Notes: generated by a model from the letters alone, not told the origin. A stretch of 64,000 nucleotides of DNA from Spirochaetota bacterium (GCA_035477215.1 DATIKU010000053.1:1-64000); one strand, 5' to 3'; shown: positions 33,043 through 43,464, counted from the first letter of the stretch. Numbers and translations: made by a program.

Positions 33043-35031
33043 TCAGCGTCCGAGATATGAACGAACCCGTGCCACGATAGTGTCTTTCGTAAAACCGAAG
33101 CGCCCGGCGAGCACCCCGGCCGGTGCGGAAGCGCCGAAGTGCTCGAGGGTGACGTACAGCGCACCATCGCCCGCGTAGCGCTCCCATCCCATGGAAATCC
33201 CCGCCTCAACGACGACGCGCCGGGAAACCGACGCGGGTAAAACGCCCCGGCGATAGCTTTCCGGCTGTTTTTCAAACAGGTCCCACGAGGGGAACGAGAC
33301 CACACGCGCACCTATACCGGCGGACTCCAGCTCTTTCGCCGCCTCAAGCGCGATATGCACCTCCGATCCGCTCGCAAGGAAGAGGATATCGAGCGCGCGC
33401 TTCGGGTCCCATAACACGTAGGCGCCGCGATGCAGGCCGAGCGCGCCGCCCGTACCGCGCTCGAGAACGGGAATGTCCTGCCGTGTAAGAAGAATGGCCG
33501 TGGGCCGCGAATCTCCCGAAAGCGCTGCGAGCCACGCCTCCCTGGTCTCCTCGGCATCGGCCGGTCGGATTACCGAGAGTCGCGGGATTGCGCGCGCAGC
33601 AGCGAGCTGCTCGACCGGCTGGTGGGTTGGGCCGTCCTCTCCCACAAAAAACGAATCGTGCGTAAATATATAGATTGAGCGCAGCCCCGCCAGCGCCGCA
33701 AGCCGTACCGGCGGCCGCATATAGTCCATGAAGACGAAGAAGGTGGCCGAATACGGAATAAACCCGCCGTAATAGGCGATACCGTTCTGGATTGCGCCCA
33801 TCGCGTGCTCGCGGATGCCGAAATGGATATTGCGGCCGATTGCGCCCCTGCCGGTTTCGCCGAACCCTTTCACGAACGACTTGTTGCTGGGGGCGAGGTC
33901 CGCCGAACCGCCTGCCAGGTTGGGAAGCTCCCCAAACAGCGCCTCGAGCACTTTCCCGCCGGCGCTCCGCGTGGCGATGTTTTTACCGGCTTCGAAAACG
34001 GGAAGCGCACCGCGCAGGGCGTCCGCGTCCACGGCGCTGAAAAAAATCTCCCAACGTTTTTTCAGCGCCCCCGTCACGGTTTTCCCGAACATCGATTTCC
34101 ATGTATCGTATTCGACCTCGATCTCCCCGCGTCTGCGGGCAAAGATTTCGTAAACCCTCTCATTGACACAGAAAGTGCCGTCGGGATCACAGCCAAGGTT
34201 CGCCTTGGCCTTCTTCACTTCGTCCTCGCCGAGCGGTGCGCCGTGCGATTCCTCGCTTCCCTCCCTTCCCGGGCTTCCCTTTGCGATGCGCGTCTTAGCG
34301 ATTACAAGCGACGGACGGGCGGTATCACGGCGCGCGGCGGCGAGCGCCGCCTCAATCTCGTCACAGTCGTGCCCGTCCGCCGTTTGCACATGCCATCCGC
34401 ACGCGGTGAACCGTGCGGCCACGTCTTCGGAAAAGGCCAGGTTTGTCGACCCTTCAATGGTTATCTCGTTGGAATCGTAAATGACGATAAGCCGGCCCAG
34501 GCCCCAGTGACCGGCAAGCGAGGCCGCCTCGTACGCAACACCCTCCATCAGGTCGCCGTCGCCGGCAAGAGCATAGATGAAATGATCGATGACCGGATTC
34601 ACCCCGTTGAATTCGGCGCGAAGCAGCTCCTGCGCCAGCGCCATACCCACGGCATTCGCCACGCCCTGGCCCAGGGGGCCGGTGGTGGTCTCCACTCCCG
34701 GCGTGTGGCCGAATTCCGGATGCCCCGGCGTCCGGCTTCCCCACTGGCGAAAGCTTTTCAGGTCGTCGATAGAAAGATCATACCCGGACAGATGGAGCAT
34801 GGAATACAAAAGCATCGAGCCGTGGCCGGCGGAGAGTACGAAGCGGTCGCGGTTCGGCCATGCCGGATCGGACGGACTATGCTTAAGCGCTTTCAGCCAG
34901 AGGACTGCGGCTATTTCGGCGCATCCCATCGGCATGCCGGGGTGCCCGGACTTCGCTTTCTGAACGCCGTCCATGGCAAGCGTACGGATGGTTGTAGCTA
35001 CGAGCTGCATTTCGTCTTTCGCGATCTTCAT
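33043..35031 (-). CDS. tkt: Transketolase
   Basis: Thiamine-diphosphate enzyme of the pentose phosphate pathway. The 662-residue protein has [16 protein letters not shown], the ThDP region [23 protein letters not shown] with the G-D-G...N-type site, and the C-terminal half with [33 protein letters not shown] and [19 protein letters not shown]. Full length. AAAGGAG lies 7 bases before ATG. It is divergent from the site-2 protease gene; single gene with a hairpin after it. Confidence 0.95.
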   Translation of the reverse strand: MKIAKDEMQLVATTIRTLAMDGVQKAKSGHPGMPMGCAEIAAVLWLKALKHSPSDPAWPNRDRFVLSAGHGSMLLYSMLHLSGYDLSIDDLKSFRQWGSRTPGHPEFGHTPGVETTTGPLGQGVANAVGMALAQELLRAEFNGVNPVIDHFIYALAGDGDLMEGVAYEAASLAGHWGLGRLIVIYDSNEITIEGSTNLAFSEDVAARFTACGWHVQTADGHDCDEIEAALAAARRDTARPSLVIAKTRIAKGSPGREGSEESHGAPLGEDEVKKAKANLGCDPDGTFCVNERVYEIFARRRGEIEVEYDTWKSMFGKTVTGALKKRWEIFFSAVDADALRGALPVFEAGKNIATRSAGGKVLEALFGELPNLAGGSADLAPSNKSFVKGFGETGRGAIGRNIHFGIREHAMGAIQNGIAYYGGFIPYSATFFVFMDYMRPPVRLAALAGLRSIYIFTHDSFFVGEDGPTHQPVEQLAAARAIPRLSVIRPADAEETREAWLAALSGDSRPTAILLTRQDIPVLERGTGGALGLHRGAYVLWDPKRALDILFLASGSEVHIALEAAKELESAGIGARVVSFPSWDLFEKQPESYRRGVLPASVSRRVVVEAGISMGWERYAGDGALYVTLEHFGASAPAGVLAGRFGFTKDTIVARVRSYLGR

Positions 35032-35232
35032 CGGGAAACTCCTTTTGGGATAGTGGTGGCGCCATTCGACCGTTTAAAAACCGCATCGCGGCCGCGTGCC
35101 GTAAAGCAGAATTTTATTTTTTGCCTGTTTGCAACCGGTGCAAGCTGCGAATTGAACTATAACCGGTTTTTATGATTGCATTTTCGACCCGCCCGGGACA
35201 AGAAACCTCATGATTACGCCCGATGAGGCCCG

Positions 35233-36165
35233 ATGTTAAACAAACTGAAACATTCGGTACGCGCCTATCTCTCGGTGCTGAACATGTCACAGACGGCGTC
35301 CCTCATCGCCAAGCGACTGGAAACCGATCCGCGCCATGATCGCGAGACACCGCTGTGGATTCATGCGGCGCTTTTTATCATCACCTGCGCCACGACCACG
35401 CTCGCCGGAGCGCAGGCGCGCCCGACGCTCATCGAAAGCATACTGAGCGGCCTTCCATTTTCCATCACCATCATGACCATCCTTACCGCGCACGAGATGG
35501 GACATTACCTGGCGGCCCGCCGCTTCGGCGTGAGGGCGACGCTTCCCTACTTCATCCCGTTCCCCACAATGATCGGCACCATGGGCGCGGTGATCAAGAT
35601 AAAGTCGCCCATCCTCGAAAAGCGCGCCCTCCTGTATATCGGGGCCATGGGCCCGCTCGTAGGCTTCATACTGAGCCTGACTGCGGTCATCGCCGGACTC
35701 TTCGTGTCCTCGGTCGCACCGCTCCCCGAGGCGGGCAAGGGCGAGGTCATGATCTTCGGCGATTCGCTCCTGTTCAAGGCCCTTGCCCGGCTCATTCACG
35801 GCGAAATCCCGGCCGGATCCGACATATACCTTTCACCCTATGCGTGGGCCGGATGGATCGGCTTCCTCGTCACCAGCCTCAACCTCATGCCGCTGGGGCA
35901 GCTTGACGGCAGTCACATTCTCTACGCACTGATAGGGCGCAGGCAGCTCTATTTCGGCTGGGCTGTCTTCGCCGGGCTCATCGTCCTGGTTTTCATCTGG
36001 CCCGGCTGGATCGTATGGGTGCTCATGGTGCTCTTTTTCCTTATGATCGGACACCCGCCCCTGCCCGAAAGCGCGCCGCTCTCCCGGGGAGAGCGATTGA
36101 TCGGATGGTGCTGCGTGGCGATCTTCTTCCTTACGTTTATACCGGTGCCCGTCGACATCATTTAA
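35233..36165 (+). CDS. Site-2 protease family membrane metalloprotease (peptidase M50)
   Basis: The 310-residue protein has about seven hydrophobic segments. The zinc motif is H87-E-M-G-H91 (LTAHEMGHYLAARRFGV), and the third ligand is D225 in NLMPLGQLDGSHIL. Loop features (PYFIPFPTMIGTMGAVI) match the EGY/S2P-like subgroup with a G-N-like PFP insertion. Such enzymes cut membrane-embedded proteins, often anti-sigma factors. The ECF anti-sigma protein at 55362 is a possible target, but that is only a guess. No PDZ domain is seen. Confidence 0.88.
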   Translation: MLNKLKHSVRAYLSVLNMSQTASLIAKRLETDPRHDRETPLWIHAALFIITCATTTLAGAQARPTLIESILSGLPFSITIMTILTAHEMGHYLAARRFGVRATLPYFIPFPTMIGTMGAVIKIKSPILEKRALLYIGAMGPLVGFILSLTAVIAGLFVSSVAPLPEAGKGEVMIFGDSLLFKALARLIHGEIPAGSDIYLSPYAWAGWIGFLVTSLNLMPLGQLDGSHILYALIGRRQLYFGWAVFAGLIVLVFIWPGWIVWVLMVLFFLMIGHPPLPESAPLSRGERLIGWCCVAIFFLTFIPVPVDII

Positions 36166-36282
36166 TACACGCCATACAGGCCTTATTAAAGAATTGACAG
36201 ACTCCCTCGATTGTGCCATCTCGAATGTCATGCCCGGCGGACATTGCGCGCGCCGGAGCGACCGAACCAACCAGGAGGAACC

Positions 36283-36831
36283 ATGAAAACCGGATTGTTT
36301 ACGTCGTTAACGTGCGTCTCACTCGCCGGACTGCTGCTTGTTGCAGGGGTTCTCAACGCCCAGCGCAAACCGGATGCCGCGGCCGATCAGATGCTCGCGG
36401 ACATGATGAGCAACGAGCAGATGACCGCTCTTCAGGCTCTGGCGAAGGTGAGAGACGGCGAACTCAACAAGGACGGGGTCAGGTACGAAACGGCGAAAAA
36501 CAACCTCATCGCACTCATAAAAAATCCGAAGAAGGATTACACCGTCCGCGCACTGGCCGCGGAAATAACCGCCTACCACCAGGTGAAAAAGGCGCTGCCG
36601 GTACTCAGGGCAAGCGTAAAAACCGAGACCAACCCGATGCTCAAATACGCGTTTCAGAACTCGATCGAGAGACTGGAAGGAAATATCTCCGGCGAGGTGT
36701 ACAGCGAAAGGCCGGCCTATTCCGGAACGCCCCGGTATTACGGCACTCCGGGATACGCGGGAACTCCCGGCTATTATGGGACGCCCGGATACATGGGGAC
36801 GCCCGGATACATGGCGACGCCGCGGTATTAA
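36283..36831 (+). CDS. Exported protein with helical domain and C-terminal GTPGY repeats
   Basis: ATG 36283 follows CAGGAGGAACC. The first ~26 residues are a signal peptide (LFTSLTCVSLAGLLLVAGVLNA). The mature part is helical (ADQMLADMMSNEQMTALQAL, then KVRDGELNKDG, LAAEITAYHQVKKALPVLR), a HEAT-like pattern. The last 35 residues are tandem six-residue repeats of the form xGTPGY. Tyr- and Gly-rich tails of this kind occur in surface or matrix proteins. I do not recognise the family. Length 182 residues. Confidence 0.75.
   Translation: MKTGLFTSLTCVSLAGLLLVAGVLNAQRKPDAAADQMLADMMSNEQMTALQALAKVRDGELNKDGVRYETAKNNLIALIKNPKKDYTVRALAAEITAYHQVKKALPVLRASVKTETNPMLKYAFQNSIERLEGNISGEVYSERPAYSGTPRYYGTPGYAGTPGYYGTPGYMGTPGYMATPRY
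36724..36828 (+). repeat. Tandem 18-base repeats coding for (Y/A/M)GTPGY
   Basis: Five hexapeptide units follow a partial first one; the last is MATPRY. The DNA units are similar but not identical, so the array can slip. It lies in frame at the 3' end of the 36283 gene. Confidence 0.75.
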
Positions 36832-36867
36832 ATCCCCCAGGCGGCGCGGGAATGCGCATACGGTACG

Positions 36868-37914
36868 TCACTCATGTCCGATCGACGCCCCGGATGCGTC
36901 CCCGGGCGGGGAGAGCAGAAAACACATAAGATAGTCCTCGAGCGTCCTCTTGGGGCCTTCAAGGCGGGCGCGGGAGCGGAAACGCGCGTTTATCTTCCTG
37001 TCCCGAAACGATCGGTAAAGCTGGCGCGGGTCGTCTCCCTTATAACGATGCAGGGGGCTTTTCGGCCCCTTGCGCGCCATCGCCTCCTCCCTGGTCACCG
37101 AGCCCATCCCTCTCTCATCCATCTCCCCTCGAAGCGCGAGTATCTCCTCGTGGTTCATGCCGAAAATGAATTCTTCGAGCGCGTGCACCTCGTCCTCGCC
37201 TGTTTCGTCGCTCTGTAAAAAGTCGAACCAGGCCGGCTCGATATACCCGGAAATGACGAAAAGTTCCGAAAACCCCAGCATGGTCCCGAAATTCGGAATT
37301 AGCTTTTCGCGCGCCCTCCAGGCCCCCCGCAGAATGGGCTCGAACTCCCTCACGCCCGAATCCAGCCGGTACTCCCAGGTCCGCGCGAGCAGATGAGCCG
37401 CTTTCGAGCGCAGGCGCTCCGGCGAAGCGGCATTTTCGATGATGGAGATATACACCTCCTCGGCCATTATCGTGAAAACGTTATGCGCTATAAGATGGAG
37501 CACCTTTTCCTCGAAGGGCGAAAGATCGGCGACGTCACGCACGATGTAACGGAGCATGTTCAAAAAATTGATCTTGGCGATCGAGTAGCTGCGGCCGAGC
37601 ACGGCCTTGGTGGGGATATGGAGGATCATGTCGGGGATGTCGTCGCGACACAGTGTCTCGACAAGGCTCTCAACCGAGCGCGACGCGGCCCCCAGCCGGT
37701 GCGCGGCGAGTATCGATGGATAGAAGGAAATGGAACGCCCCAGCTGTTCGAGAGCCATACGGTTGTTGCTGACGGCCTCGATCTCGGCGGACATGCCGCG
37801 CGAAGCGAGACTCTCGGTTACCGCGGTGATAATGCCGAGTTCCTCTTCGCTGAAAAGGACAATGTCTTTCGATTCCAAGCGTTCCCTGTTCATATCCCGC
37901 GCCCGGGCGAACAT
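36868..37914 (-). CDS. Unrecognised 348-residue helical protein
   Basis: No signal peptide or membrane segment. It is helical with the clusters ILAAHRLGAASRSVESLVET, FLNMLRYIVRDVADLSPFEE, KVLHLIAHNVFTIMAEEVYI and HALEEFIFGMNHEEILAL, followed by a basic C-terminal part (RSFRDRKINARFRSRARLEG). I know no family. An ATG seven codons in (37893) is an alternative start. It ends facing the repeat-protein gene and starts 64 bases upstream of the stop of the degenerate cyclase gene, on the same strand. The three may form one unit (cyclase, cyclase-like, this protein), which could make this a signalling partner. Confidence 0.7.
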   Translation of the reverse strand: MFARARDMNRERLESKDIVLFSEEELGIITAVTESLASRGMSAEIEAVSNNRMALEQLGRSISFYPSILAAHRLGAASRSVESLVETLCRDDIPDMILHIPTKAVLGRSYSIAKINFLNMLRYIVRDVADLSPFEEKVLHLIAHNVFTIMAEEVYISIIENAASPERLRSKAAHLLARTWEYRLDSGVREFEPILRGAWRAREKLIPNFGTMLGFSELFVISGYIEPAWFDFLQSDETGEDEVHALEEFIFGMNHEEILALRGEMDERGMGSVTREEAMARKGPKSPLHRYKGDDPRQLYRSFRDRKINARFRSRARLEGPKRTLEDYLMCFLLSPPGDASGASIGHE

Positions 37915-37978
37915 ACCGCCGCGTCCGCAAGCCTATCATGAAGGCGCGGCGCTTACAAGTAAAAATGCGCCGGAGGCC

Positions 37979-38956
37979 TCAGAGGGGAAGCCTCATGCGG
38001 AGGATTTCGCGCCCCTCGTAGCTGCCGGCGGGGACAAAGAAATCCCCGAGGGCCGCCGGGGCAAAGGCGAACACTTCGCCGGTCAGATAGAAGTGCCCGG
38101 GGCGCGCAAATTTTTGTCCGAGATTGAATATCGAGTTGAGCGAGTCCGCGACAAGCATACCCGTTTCACCCTTGAGGCGGTAGACGGTGTTCCCGATATG
38201 CAGCGCAATCCTGTACGAAACCATGGCATTGAAGCCCGACTCCTCGATGCTGAACACCTTCCGCCCGAGCATCATCTTGAAACAGGCAAGGACCGCATCG
38301 CAGCGCCTGCCGTCAAATGGGAAGAGCGCAATCGCCCCGTATTCGGTCCACATCCAGATCTTTCCCCCGGCCGGGGTTACGCTCCGCTCCACATGTCTTA
38401 AAAAGGGTTCGATCGGATTGCGGAGGTTCGCGTCGCCGAAGGTTTTCTTGGACTCTTTCAGATTGTCGAGTTCGATGAACATGAAGCAGAACGTGTATTC
38501 CTGGCCGGGCCGGATTTCCTTCCAGTCCCTTCCCGATGGCTTAAAGGTCGACCGCGCGCCCGCGTCCTCGGGTGCTTTTCCGGGCGCCTCGCCGCTTCTG
38601 AAGAGGGCCGCGCAGCGTATGCGTTTCTCCGTCAATCCTGCCTGCAGTATCTCCCTGCAGATATAGTCGCAGGCCCCCCCGTGGAAGAGCGCGCCTGCGT
38701 CCTTTATCGAGTTTTTCGGATCGACAACCACGTAGCGCAGACCGTTATTTCCAGAAAGCAGCCGGAGCGCCTTTTTAAGCGCGGCATCGTCCATCCCCGA
38801 AACATCCAGGTACACCAGCGAGTCCAAAGCGATGCATGCCAGCCCCTTTTTCAACTCCCCGGTCTTCATGAACGAAACACCAAATTTCCACTTTATGGAA
38901 AGCCCGCTGAAGGCCTTGATCACCGATTTGGTTTCTGAGAATACGATTATTTCCAC
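37979..38956 (-). CDS. Degenerate class III cyclase-like protein with receiver-like N terminus
   Basis: The 325-residue protein starts at GTG 38956, which overlaps the stop of the upstream cyclase (TAGTG). Residues ~1-115 have an alternating beta/alpha pattern (EIIVFSETKS, SLVYLDVSGM, LRYVVVDPKNS, DYICREIL) like a response-regulator receiver. From about 150 the cyclase pattern appears: FCFMFIELDNLKES, WMWTEYGAIALFPF, DSLNSIFNLGQKF. Alignment with its neighbour puts D164 on the first metal Asp, but Y206 where the second Asp should be. It is therefore probably inactive and may pair with the neighbour. Confidence 0.7.
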   Translation of the reverse strand: MEIIVFSETKSVIKAFSGLSIKWKFGVSFMKTGELKKGLACIALDSLVYLDVSGMDDAALKKALRLLSGNNGLRYVVVDPKNSIKDAGALFHGGACDYICREILQAGLTEKRIRCAALFRSGEAPGKAPEDAGARSTFKPSGRDWKEIRPGQEYTFCFMFIELDNLKESKKTFGDANLRNPIEPFLRHVERSVTPAGGKIWMWTEYGAIALFPFDGRRCDAVLACFKMMLGRKVFSIEESGFNAMVSYRIALHIGNTVYRLKGETGMLVADSLNSIFNLGQKFARPGHFYLTGEVFAFAPAALGDFFVPAGSYEGREILRMRLPL

Positions 38957-39876
38957 TACTCCTCCCAGCGCAGTTGGTAACCGTGCAGGGTGCTCCTGTC
39001 GCCGGTCGGCAGCGGGTAGAGCATCTCCTGAAGCAGAGGGTCGAGCGCGAGATAGACCACATTGCTCACGGTAACGGTATTGGGCCCGGTGTGCTCCGCC
39101 TCTATTTCCAGGGTGCGGTTTATCGTATCGCTCACTATATCTTCGGTGTTATGCCTGAACTCGCACGGCCCTCCATGGACGGCAAGGCGAACGCTGAGCG
39201 GAATTTTCAGCCGGCACTCCAGGCGATTATATAGAAAAAGATCGTGAAGGATGTCGAAAGCGGACAGCGTGGCCGCGTTGAATTTTTTGGCGAAGTAGAA
39301 GGCCACCAGGCCACCGTCGCCCTCCCAGTTCCAGAGCCGTCCCTCGCGGTGCTCAATTGAGCGCTGCACGATGCCGCGCAGGTCTCCGTAGGTCGCCTTA
39401 ATCGTCTCCTCGGGATTTTCCCGCACCAGCGCGGTGCTCCCCACGATATCCAGCGAGAGAAAGGAAAACACGTATTCCTCCCCCTCAACGAGCGTCCCCC
39501 AGTTCCGGGTTCTGCGAATGCGCGAATCCTCGACGAAGGTGTGAAACTCCCGGTCAAAGATGAAACCCGCACCGTGGATTTCGGCCATGATCTCGCGCAT
39601 GTGGGGAATAACGTACCGCCGGCCCATGAGCCCCTCGGTATGCATAACCACCAGGTGGGCGGCGAATTGAAGAACGAGTCGGTTGTCTTGCATGTCGTTG
39701 ACGATCTGGCGCGCCGCTTCGCGGTTGGGGACCGACATATTCACCGGGAAACCGGTTCTTTCGTAGAGATTGTAATAGGGGATTGAGCGCTGGGCGAGCA
39801 TCACCATCATATCGACCGACATCGATTCGATCAGCGCCTGAACCAGGAGGTCACGCAAACGAACGTTTGTCCTCAT
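38956..39876 (-). CDS. Class III adenylate/guanylate cyclase domain protein
   Basis: This 306-residue cytoplasmic protein has a helical N-terminal part (1-130) of unknown type (MVMLAQRSIPYYNLYERTGF). The cyclase domain follows: FSFLSLDIVGSTAL with metal Asp D143, and WNWEGDGGLVAFYF with metal Asp D187. A later stretch, VSDTINRTLEIEAE, corresponds to the transition-state Asn/Arg region. The Lys/Asp pair deciding ATP or GTP cannot be assigned with confidence. It is coupled to the degenerate homologue by a one-base stop-start overlap. It would make a cyclic nucleotide if active. Confidence 0.75.
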   Translation of the reverse strand: MRTNVRLRDLLVQALIESMSVDMMVMLAQRSIPYYNLYERTGFPVNMSVPNREAARQIVNDMQDNRLVLQFAAHLVVMHTEGLMGRRYVIPHMREIMAEIHGAGFIFDREFHTFVEDSRIRRTRNWGTLVEGEEYVFSFLSLDIVGSTALVRENPEETIKATYGDLRGIVQRSIEHREGRLWNWEGDGGLVAFYFAKKFNAATLSAFDILHDLFLYNRLECRLKIPLSVRLAVHGGPCEFRHNTEDIVSDTINRTLEIEAEHTGPNTVTVSNVVYLALDPLLQEMLYPLPTGDRSTLHGYQLRWEE

Positions 39877-40044
39877 GTTGCCTTGTTCACACAGAATTTA
39901 CGCGGTTTCCGACAGACCGCGGAATCGTCCCTCAGAAAACCGCCGCAATTAAAACAGGCTTTTTCCGCAAATGCAACAAAAAACGGTACCGGCCGTTTTT
40001 TTTCCGATTTCGCGTTATTCCGTCTGAAATCGGAGGCTATTTCC

Positions 40045-40072
40045 TTGACATACAATATGTGCATAATAATTT
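40045..40072 (+). promoter_or_regulatory. Promoter of icmF
   Basis: TTGACA (40045-40050), 16-base spacer, TAATTT (40067-40072), then a 39-base leader to ATG 40112. The AT-rich context contrasts with the gene. Confidence 0.5.
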
Positions 40073-40111
40073 AGAGTATATTCGCACACTCAACCCGAGA
40101 GGCATTTCATT

Positions 40112-43100
40112 ATGGGATCGACGATCAAGACTCCGCCCGCGGTCAAGCAGCTCCGTTTCGTCACCGCCACCACGCTTTTCGACGGACACGACGCGTCCAT
40201 TAACATCTTCAGGCGCCTGCTTCAGGGAGCGGGCGCGGAGGTGATCCACCTGGCGCACAGCCGATCGGCGGACGAGATCGTCCAGACCGCCATCCAGGAG
40301 GAGGCGCACGCAATCGCGGCCAGCTCCTACCAGGGCGGCCATGTGGAGTTTTTCAAATACATGCGCGACCTGCTGGTACAAAGCGGCGCCGGCCATGTGC
40401 GGATATTCGGCGGCGGCGGCGGGGTGATAACGCCCGAGGAAATCCGCGAACTCGAGGAATACGGCATCACGCGCATATATTCGCCCGAGGACGGGCAGAA
40501 GCTGGGGCTCGAAGGAATAATCGCGGACATGATGGAGCGCTCCGGCCGGGCGGAGATCCCGCCGCTTCCCGAAGACTGGCAGGCGCGCCTGAAAAAAAAC
40601 GACAGTGTCGTCATCGCGCGTCTTATCTCGCTCGCGGAATCGGGTCTAAAGGAGGAGATTGCCGCCTCACTCCGCGCGCCCGGCAGGGGAAACGCGCCGG
40701 TTATCGGCGTAACCGGCACGGGAGGATCGGGCAAAAGCACGCTCGAGGATGAGTTCGTCCGACGCTTTCTCGCACTCTATCCCGAAAAGAACATCGCGCT
40801 GCTCGCGGTCGACCCTTCCAAAAAGAAGACCGGCGGGGCGCTCCTCGGCGACCGGATCAGGATGAACGCCCTGCAGTTCGACCGCGTATACATGCGCTCC
40901 ATCGCCACCCGAAAATCGGAAGGAAGCCTGCCCTCCGGCCTCCATGACATGATAGCGGTGCTCCGCGCGGCGTCATTCGATCTTATCATCATCGAAACCC
41001 CGGGCATCGGGCAGGGCGACGCCGGGATATCATCCCACTCGGACTTTTCCATTTACGTAATGACCTCCGATTACGGGGCCCCCTCCCAGCTCGAAAAAAT
41101 CGACATGCTCGATTACGCCGACATGATCGTCATCAATAAATTCGACCATCGCAACTCTCCCGACGCGCTGCGCGACGTCCGCAAGCAGTACCGGCGCACG
41201 CGAAACGATTTCTCCACGGCCGACGAGGCGCTTCCCGTATTCGGCACCATGGCCAGCAACTACTACGACCGGGGGCTCGACGTTTTCTTTGCCGCGGTAA
41301 TCGATCGTCTGCTCGAGAAGGGCCTGGCGGACTGGCCGCCCGCTGTGAGCGCGCGGCATGCCGCCGGGGGAACCGCCCCCCAGGGAATAATTCCGGCGGA
41401 GCGGTTCAACTACCTCTCCGAGATATCCACTGCCGTACGGCGCTATCATGCACAGACCGACGAGACCGCCACCCTGATGAGGGAGATGGACGCCGCCGAC
41501 ACGCTTTGCTCCTCGGCCGATCCGCAGTTGCGCAAAACCGGCGAACGGCTTGCCGCCGAAACCGCAGGAAAGCTTGACCCCGAAATCGCTTCTATGCTGG
41601 CACAATGGGAGGAGACCCGACGGGCTTACGGGAAGGATGCCCTTTCCACCGAGATACGCGGCAGAGAGATAATCACTTCACTGAAGGTGACATCACTCTC
41701 CGGGCTCAATATCCCGCTTGTGGCGCTTCCACGCTACGACTCCCGCGCGGATCTCATAAAATGGCTGCGGCGCGAAAACCTCCCGGGCCATTTCCCCTTC
41801 ACCTCCGGGGTGTTCCCTTTCAGACGCACCGACGAGGACCCCAAGCGCCAGTTCGCGGGGGAAGGCTCGCCCGGCCGCACCAACCGGCGGTTTCACTACC
41901 TCACGCGCAACGACACCGCCAAGCGCCTCAGCACGGCGTTTGACTCGGTGACGCTCTACGGCCAGGACCCCAGCACCGTGCCCGATGTCTTCGGTAAAAT
42001 AGGCGAGAGCGGCGTGAGCATCTGCACCCTCGAGGACATGAAGGAGCTCTACGCGGGATTCGACCTTTGTGACGTCAACACCAGCGTTTCCATGACCATC
42101 AACGGGCCGGCGCCCATCATGCTCGCCTTTTTTTTCAATACGGCGATCGACCGCGCGGCGGAGCGTTTCGCCGCGGAGCACGGCCACGAGCCCTCGGTGG
42201 CGGAACTCGAAAGGATACAGCGCGAGGTGCTCAGGACGGTCCGGGGAACGGTACAGGCCGATATCCTCAAGGAAGACCAGGGCCAGAACAGCTGCATCTT
42301 CTCCACCAACTTCGCCCTCAGGATGATGGGCGACGTCCAGAGCTATTTCATCGACAATGCGGTGCGCAACTTTTACTCGGTATCGATCAGCGGCTACCAT
42401 ATCGCCGAGGCGGGAGCCGCCCCGGTCACCCAGCTCGCGTTTACGCTGGCCAACGCCTTCACCTACGTGGAGTACTACCTCTCGCGCGGGATGAAGATCG
42501 ACGACTTCGCCCCCAACCTTTCCTTCTTCTTTTCAAGCGGCATGGAACCGGAGTACAACGTGCTGATCCGGGTCGCGCGCCGCATATGGGCCGTCGCAAT
42601 GAAACAGCGCTACGGCGCGGGAGCGCAGAGCCAGCGGCTGAAATGTCACATACAGACCTCGGGGCGAAGTCTGCATGCGCAGGAGATGCAGTTCAACGAC
42701 GTGCGCACGACCCTGCAGGCGCTCATGGCGCTCAACGACAACTGCAACAGCCTGCACACCAATTCCTACGACGAGGCCATCACCACCCCGACCGAGGAAT
42801 CGGTACGCCGCGCGATGGCCATACAGCTGATCATAGGAAAGGAGTACGGCATATTCAAAAACCAGAACGGCCTGCAGGGAAGCTTTATCATAGAGCAACT
42901 GACCGACATGGTGGAGGAAGCAGTGCTCGAGGAGTTCGACAGGATAAGCCGCCGCGGCGGTGTGCTCGGCGCCATGGAAAGCTATTACCAGCGCGGCAGA
43001 ATCCAGGAAGAGTCGCTCGCCTACGAACATAAAAAGCACTCGGGCGAATACCCGATCATCGGCGTGAACACCTTCAGGAATTCCGCCACGCTCGGCGAGG

Positions 43101-43351
43101 ATTACGTGCGGCCCGAGATTCCGCTCACCCGCGCCTCCTTCGACGAAAAGATGTCGCGGATCGACGCGCTCAGGGACTTCCACCGCAGGCATGCCCAAAG
43201 CGCCCCCGCGGCACTTGCCCGGCTTAAAGAAGTGGCCGACACCGGCGCCAATATCTTCGCCGAGCTGATGAATACCGCCCGCGTGGCGAGCCTCGGACAG
43301 ATCACGCAGGCGCTGTATGAATCGGGCGGGAAGTACCGCCGAACCATGTAA
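40112..43351 (+). CDS. icmF: Fused isobutyryl-CoA mutase IcmF
   Basis: The 1079 residues match the usual IcmF length. An N-terminal B12-binding domain (about 12-145) has D24-G-H26 (LFDGHDASINIF), with His as the cobalt ligand. A MeaB-type GTPase domain follows with P-loop GVTGTGGSGKSTL (about residue 200) and DLIIIETPGIGQGDAG. The mutase domain (~540-1079) has YGQDPSTVPDVFGKIGESGV, SVSMTINGPAPIML, HIAEAGAAPVTQLAFTLANA, RLKCHIQTSGRSLHAQ and LHTNSYDEAITTPTEE. It interconverts isobutyryl-CoA and n-butyryl-CoA, and some forms act on pivalyl-CoA; the G-domain guards cofactor loading. cobO follows. Confidence 0.95.
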   Translation: MGSTIKTPPAVKQLRFVTATTLFDGHDASINIFRRLLQGAGAEVIHLAHSRSADEIVQTAIQEEAHAIAASSYQGGHVEFFKYMRDLLVQSGAGHVRIFGGGGGVITPEEIRELEEYGITRIYSPEDGQKLGLEGIIADMMERSGRAEIPPLPEDWQARLKKNDSVVIARLISLAESGLKEEIAASLRAPGRGNAPVIGVTGTGGSGKSTLEDEFVRRFLALYPEKNIALLAVDPSKKKTGGALLGDRIRMNALQFDRVYMRSIATRKSEGSLPSGLHDMIAVLRAASFDLIIIETPGIGQGDAGISSHSDFSIYVMTSDYGAPSQLEKIDMLDYADMIVINKFDHRNSPDALRDVRKQYRRTRNDFSTADEALPVFGTMASNYYDRGLDVFFAAVIDRLLEKGLADWPPAVSARHAAGGTAPQGIIPAERFNYLSEISTAVRRYHAQTDETATLMREMDAADTLCSSADPQLRKTGERLAAETAGKLDPEIASMLAQWEETRRAYGKDALSTEIRGREIITSLKVTSLSGLNIPLVALPRYDSRADLIKWLRRENLPGHFPFTSGVFPFRRTDEDPKRQFAGEGSPGRTNRRFHYLTRNDTAKRLSTAFDSVTLYGQDPSTVPDVFGKIGESGVSICTLEDMKELYAGFDLCDVNTSVSMTINGPAPIMLAFFFNTAIDRAAERFAAEHGHEPSVAELERIQREVLRTVRGTVQADILKEDQGQNSCIFSTNFALRMMGDVQSYFIDNAVRNFYSVSISGYHIAEAGAAPVTQLAFTLANAFTYVEYYLSRGMKIDDFAPNLSFFFSSGMEPEYNVLIRVARRIWAVAMKQRYGAGAQSQRLKCHIQTSGRSLHAQEMQFNDVRTTLQALMALNDNCNSLHTNSYDEAITTPTEESVRRAMAIQLIIGKEYGIFKNQNGLQGSFIIEQLTDMVEEAVLEEFDRISRRGGVLGAMESYYQRGRIQEESLAYEHKKHSGEYPIIGVNTFRNSATLGEDYVRPEIPLTRASFDEKMSRIDALRDFHRRHAQSAPAALARLKEVADTGANIFAELMNTARVASLGQITQALYESGGKYRRTM

Positions 43352-43464
43352 CCGCCGCGGTATCAATCTGAATGATTGCGCACACCCGCTGAAATCTTGT
43401 CGCATCCGCTGCCTTCGCGGTATTTCCTGAATGCACGGAAGCGCACCCGGCGATAGGAGGCCGT

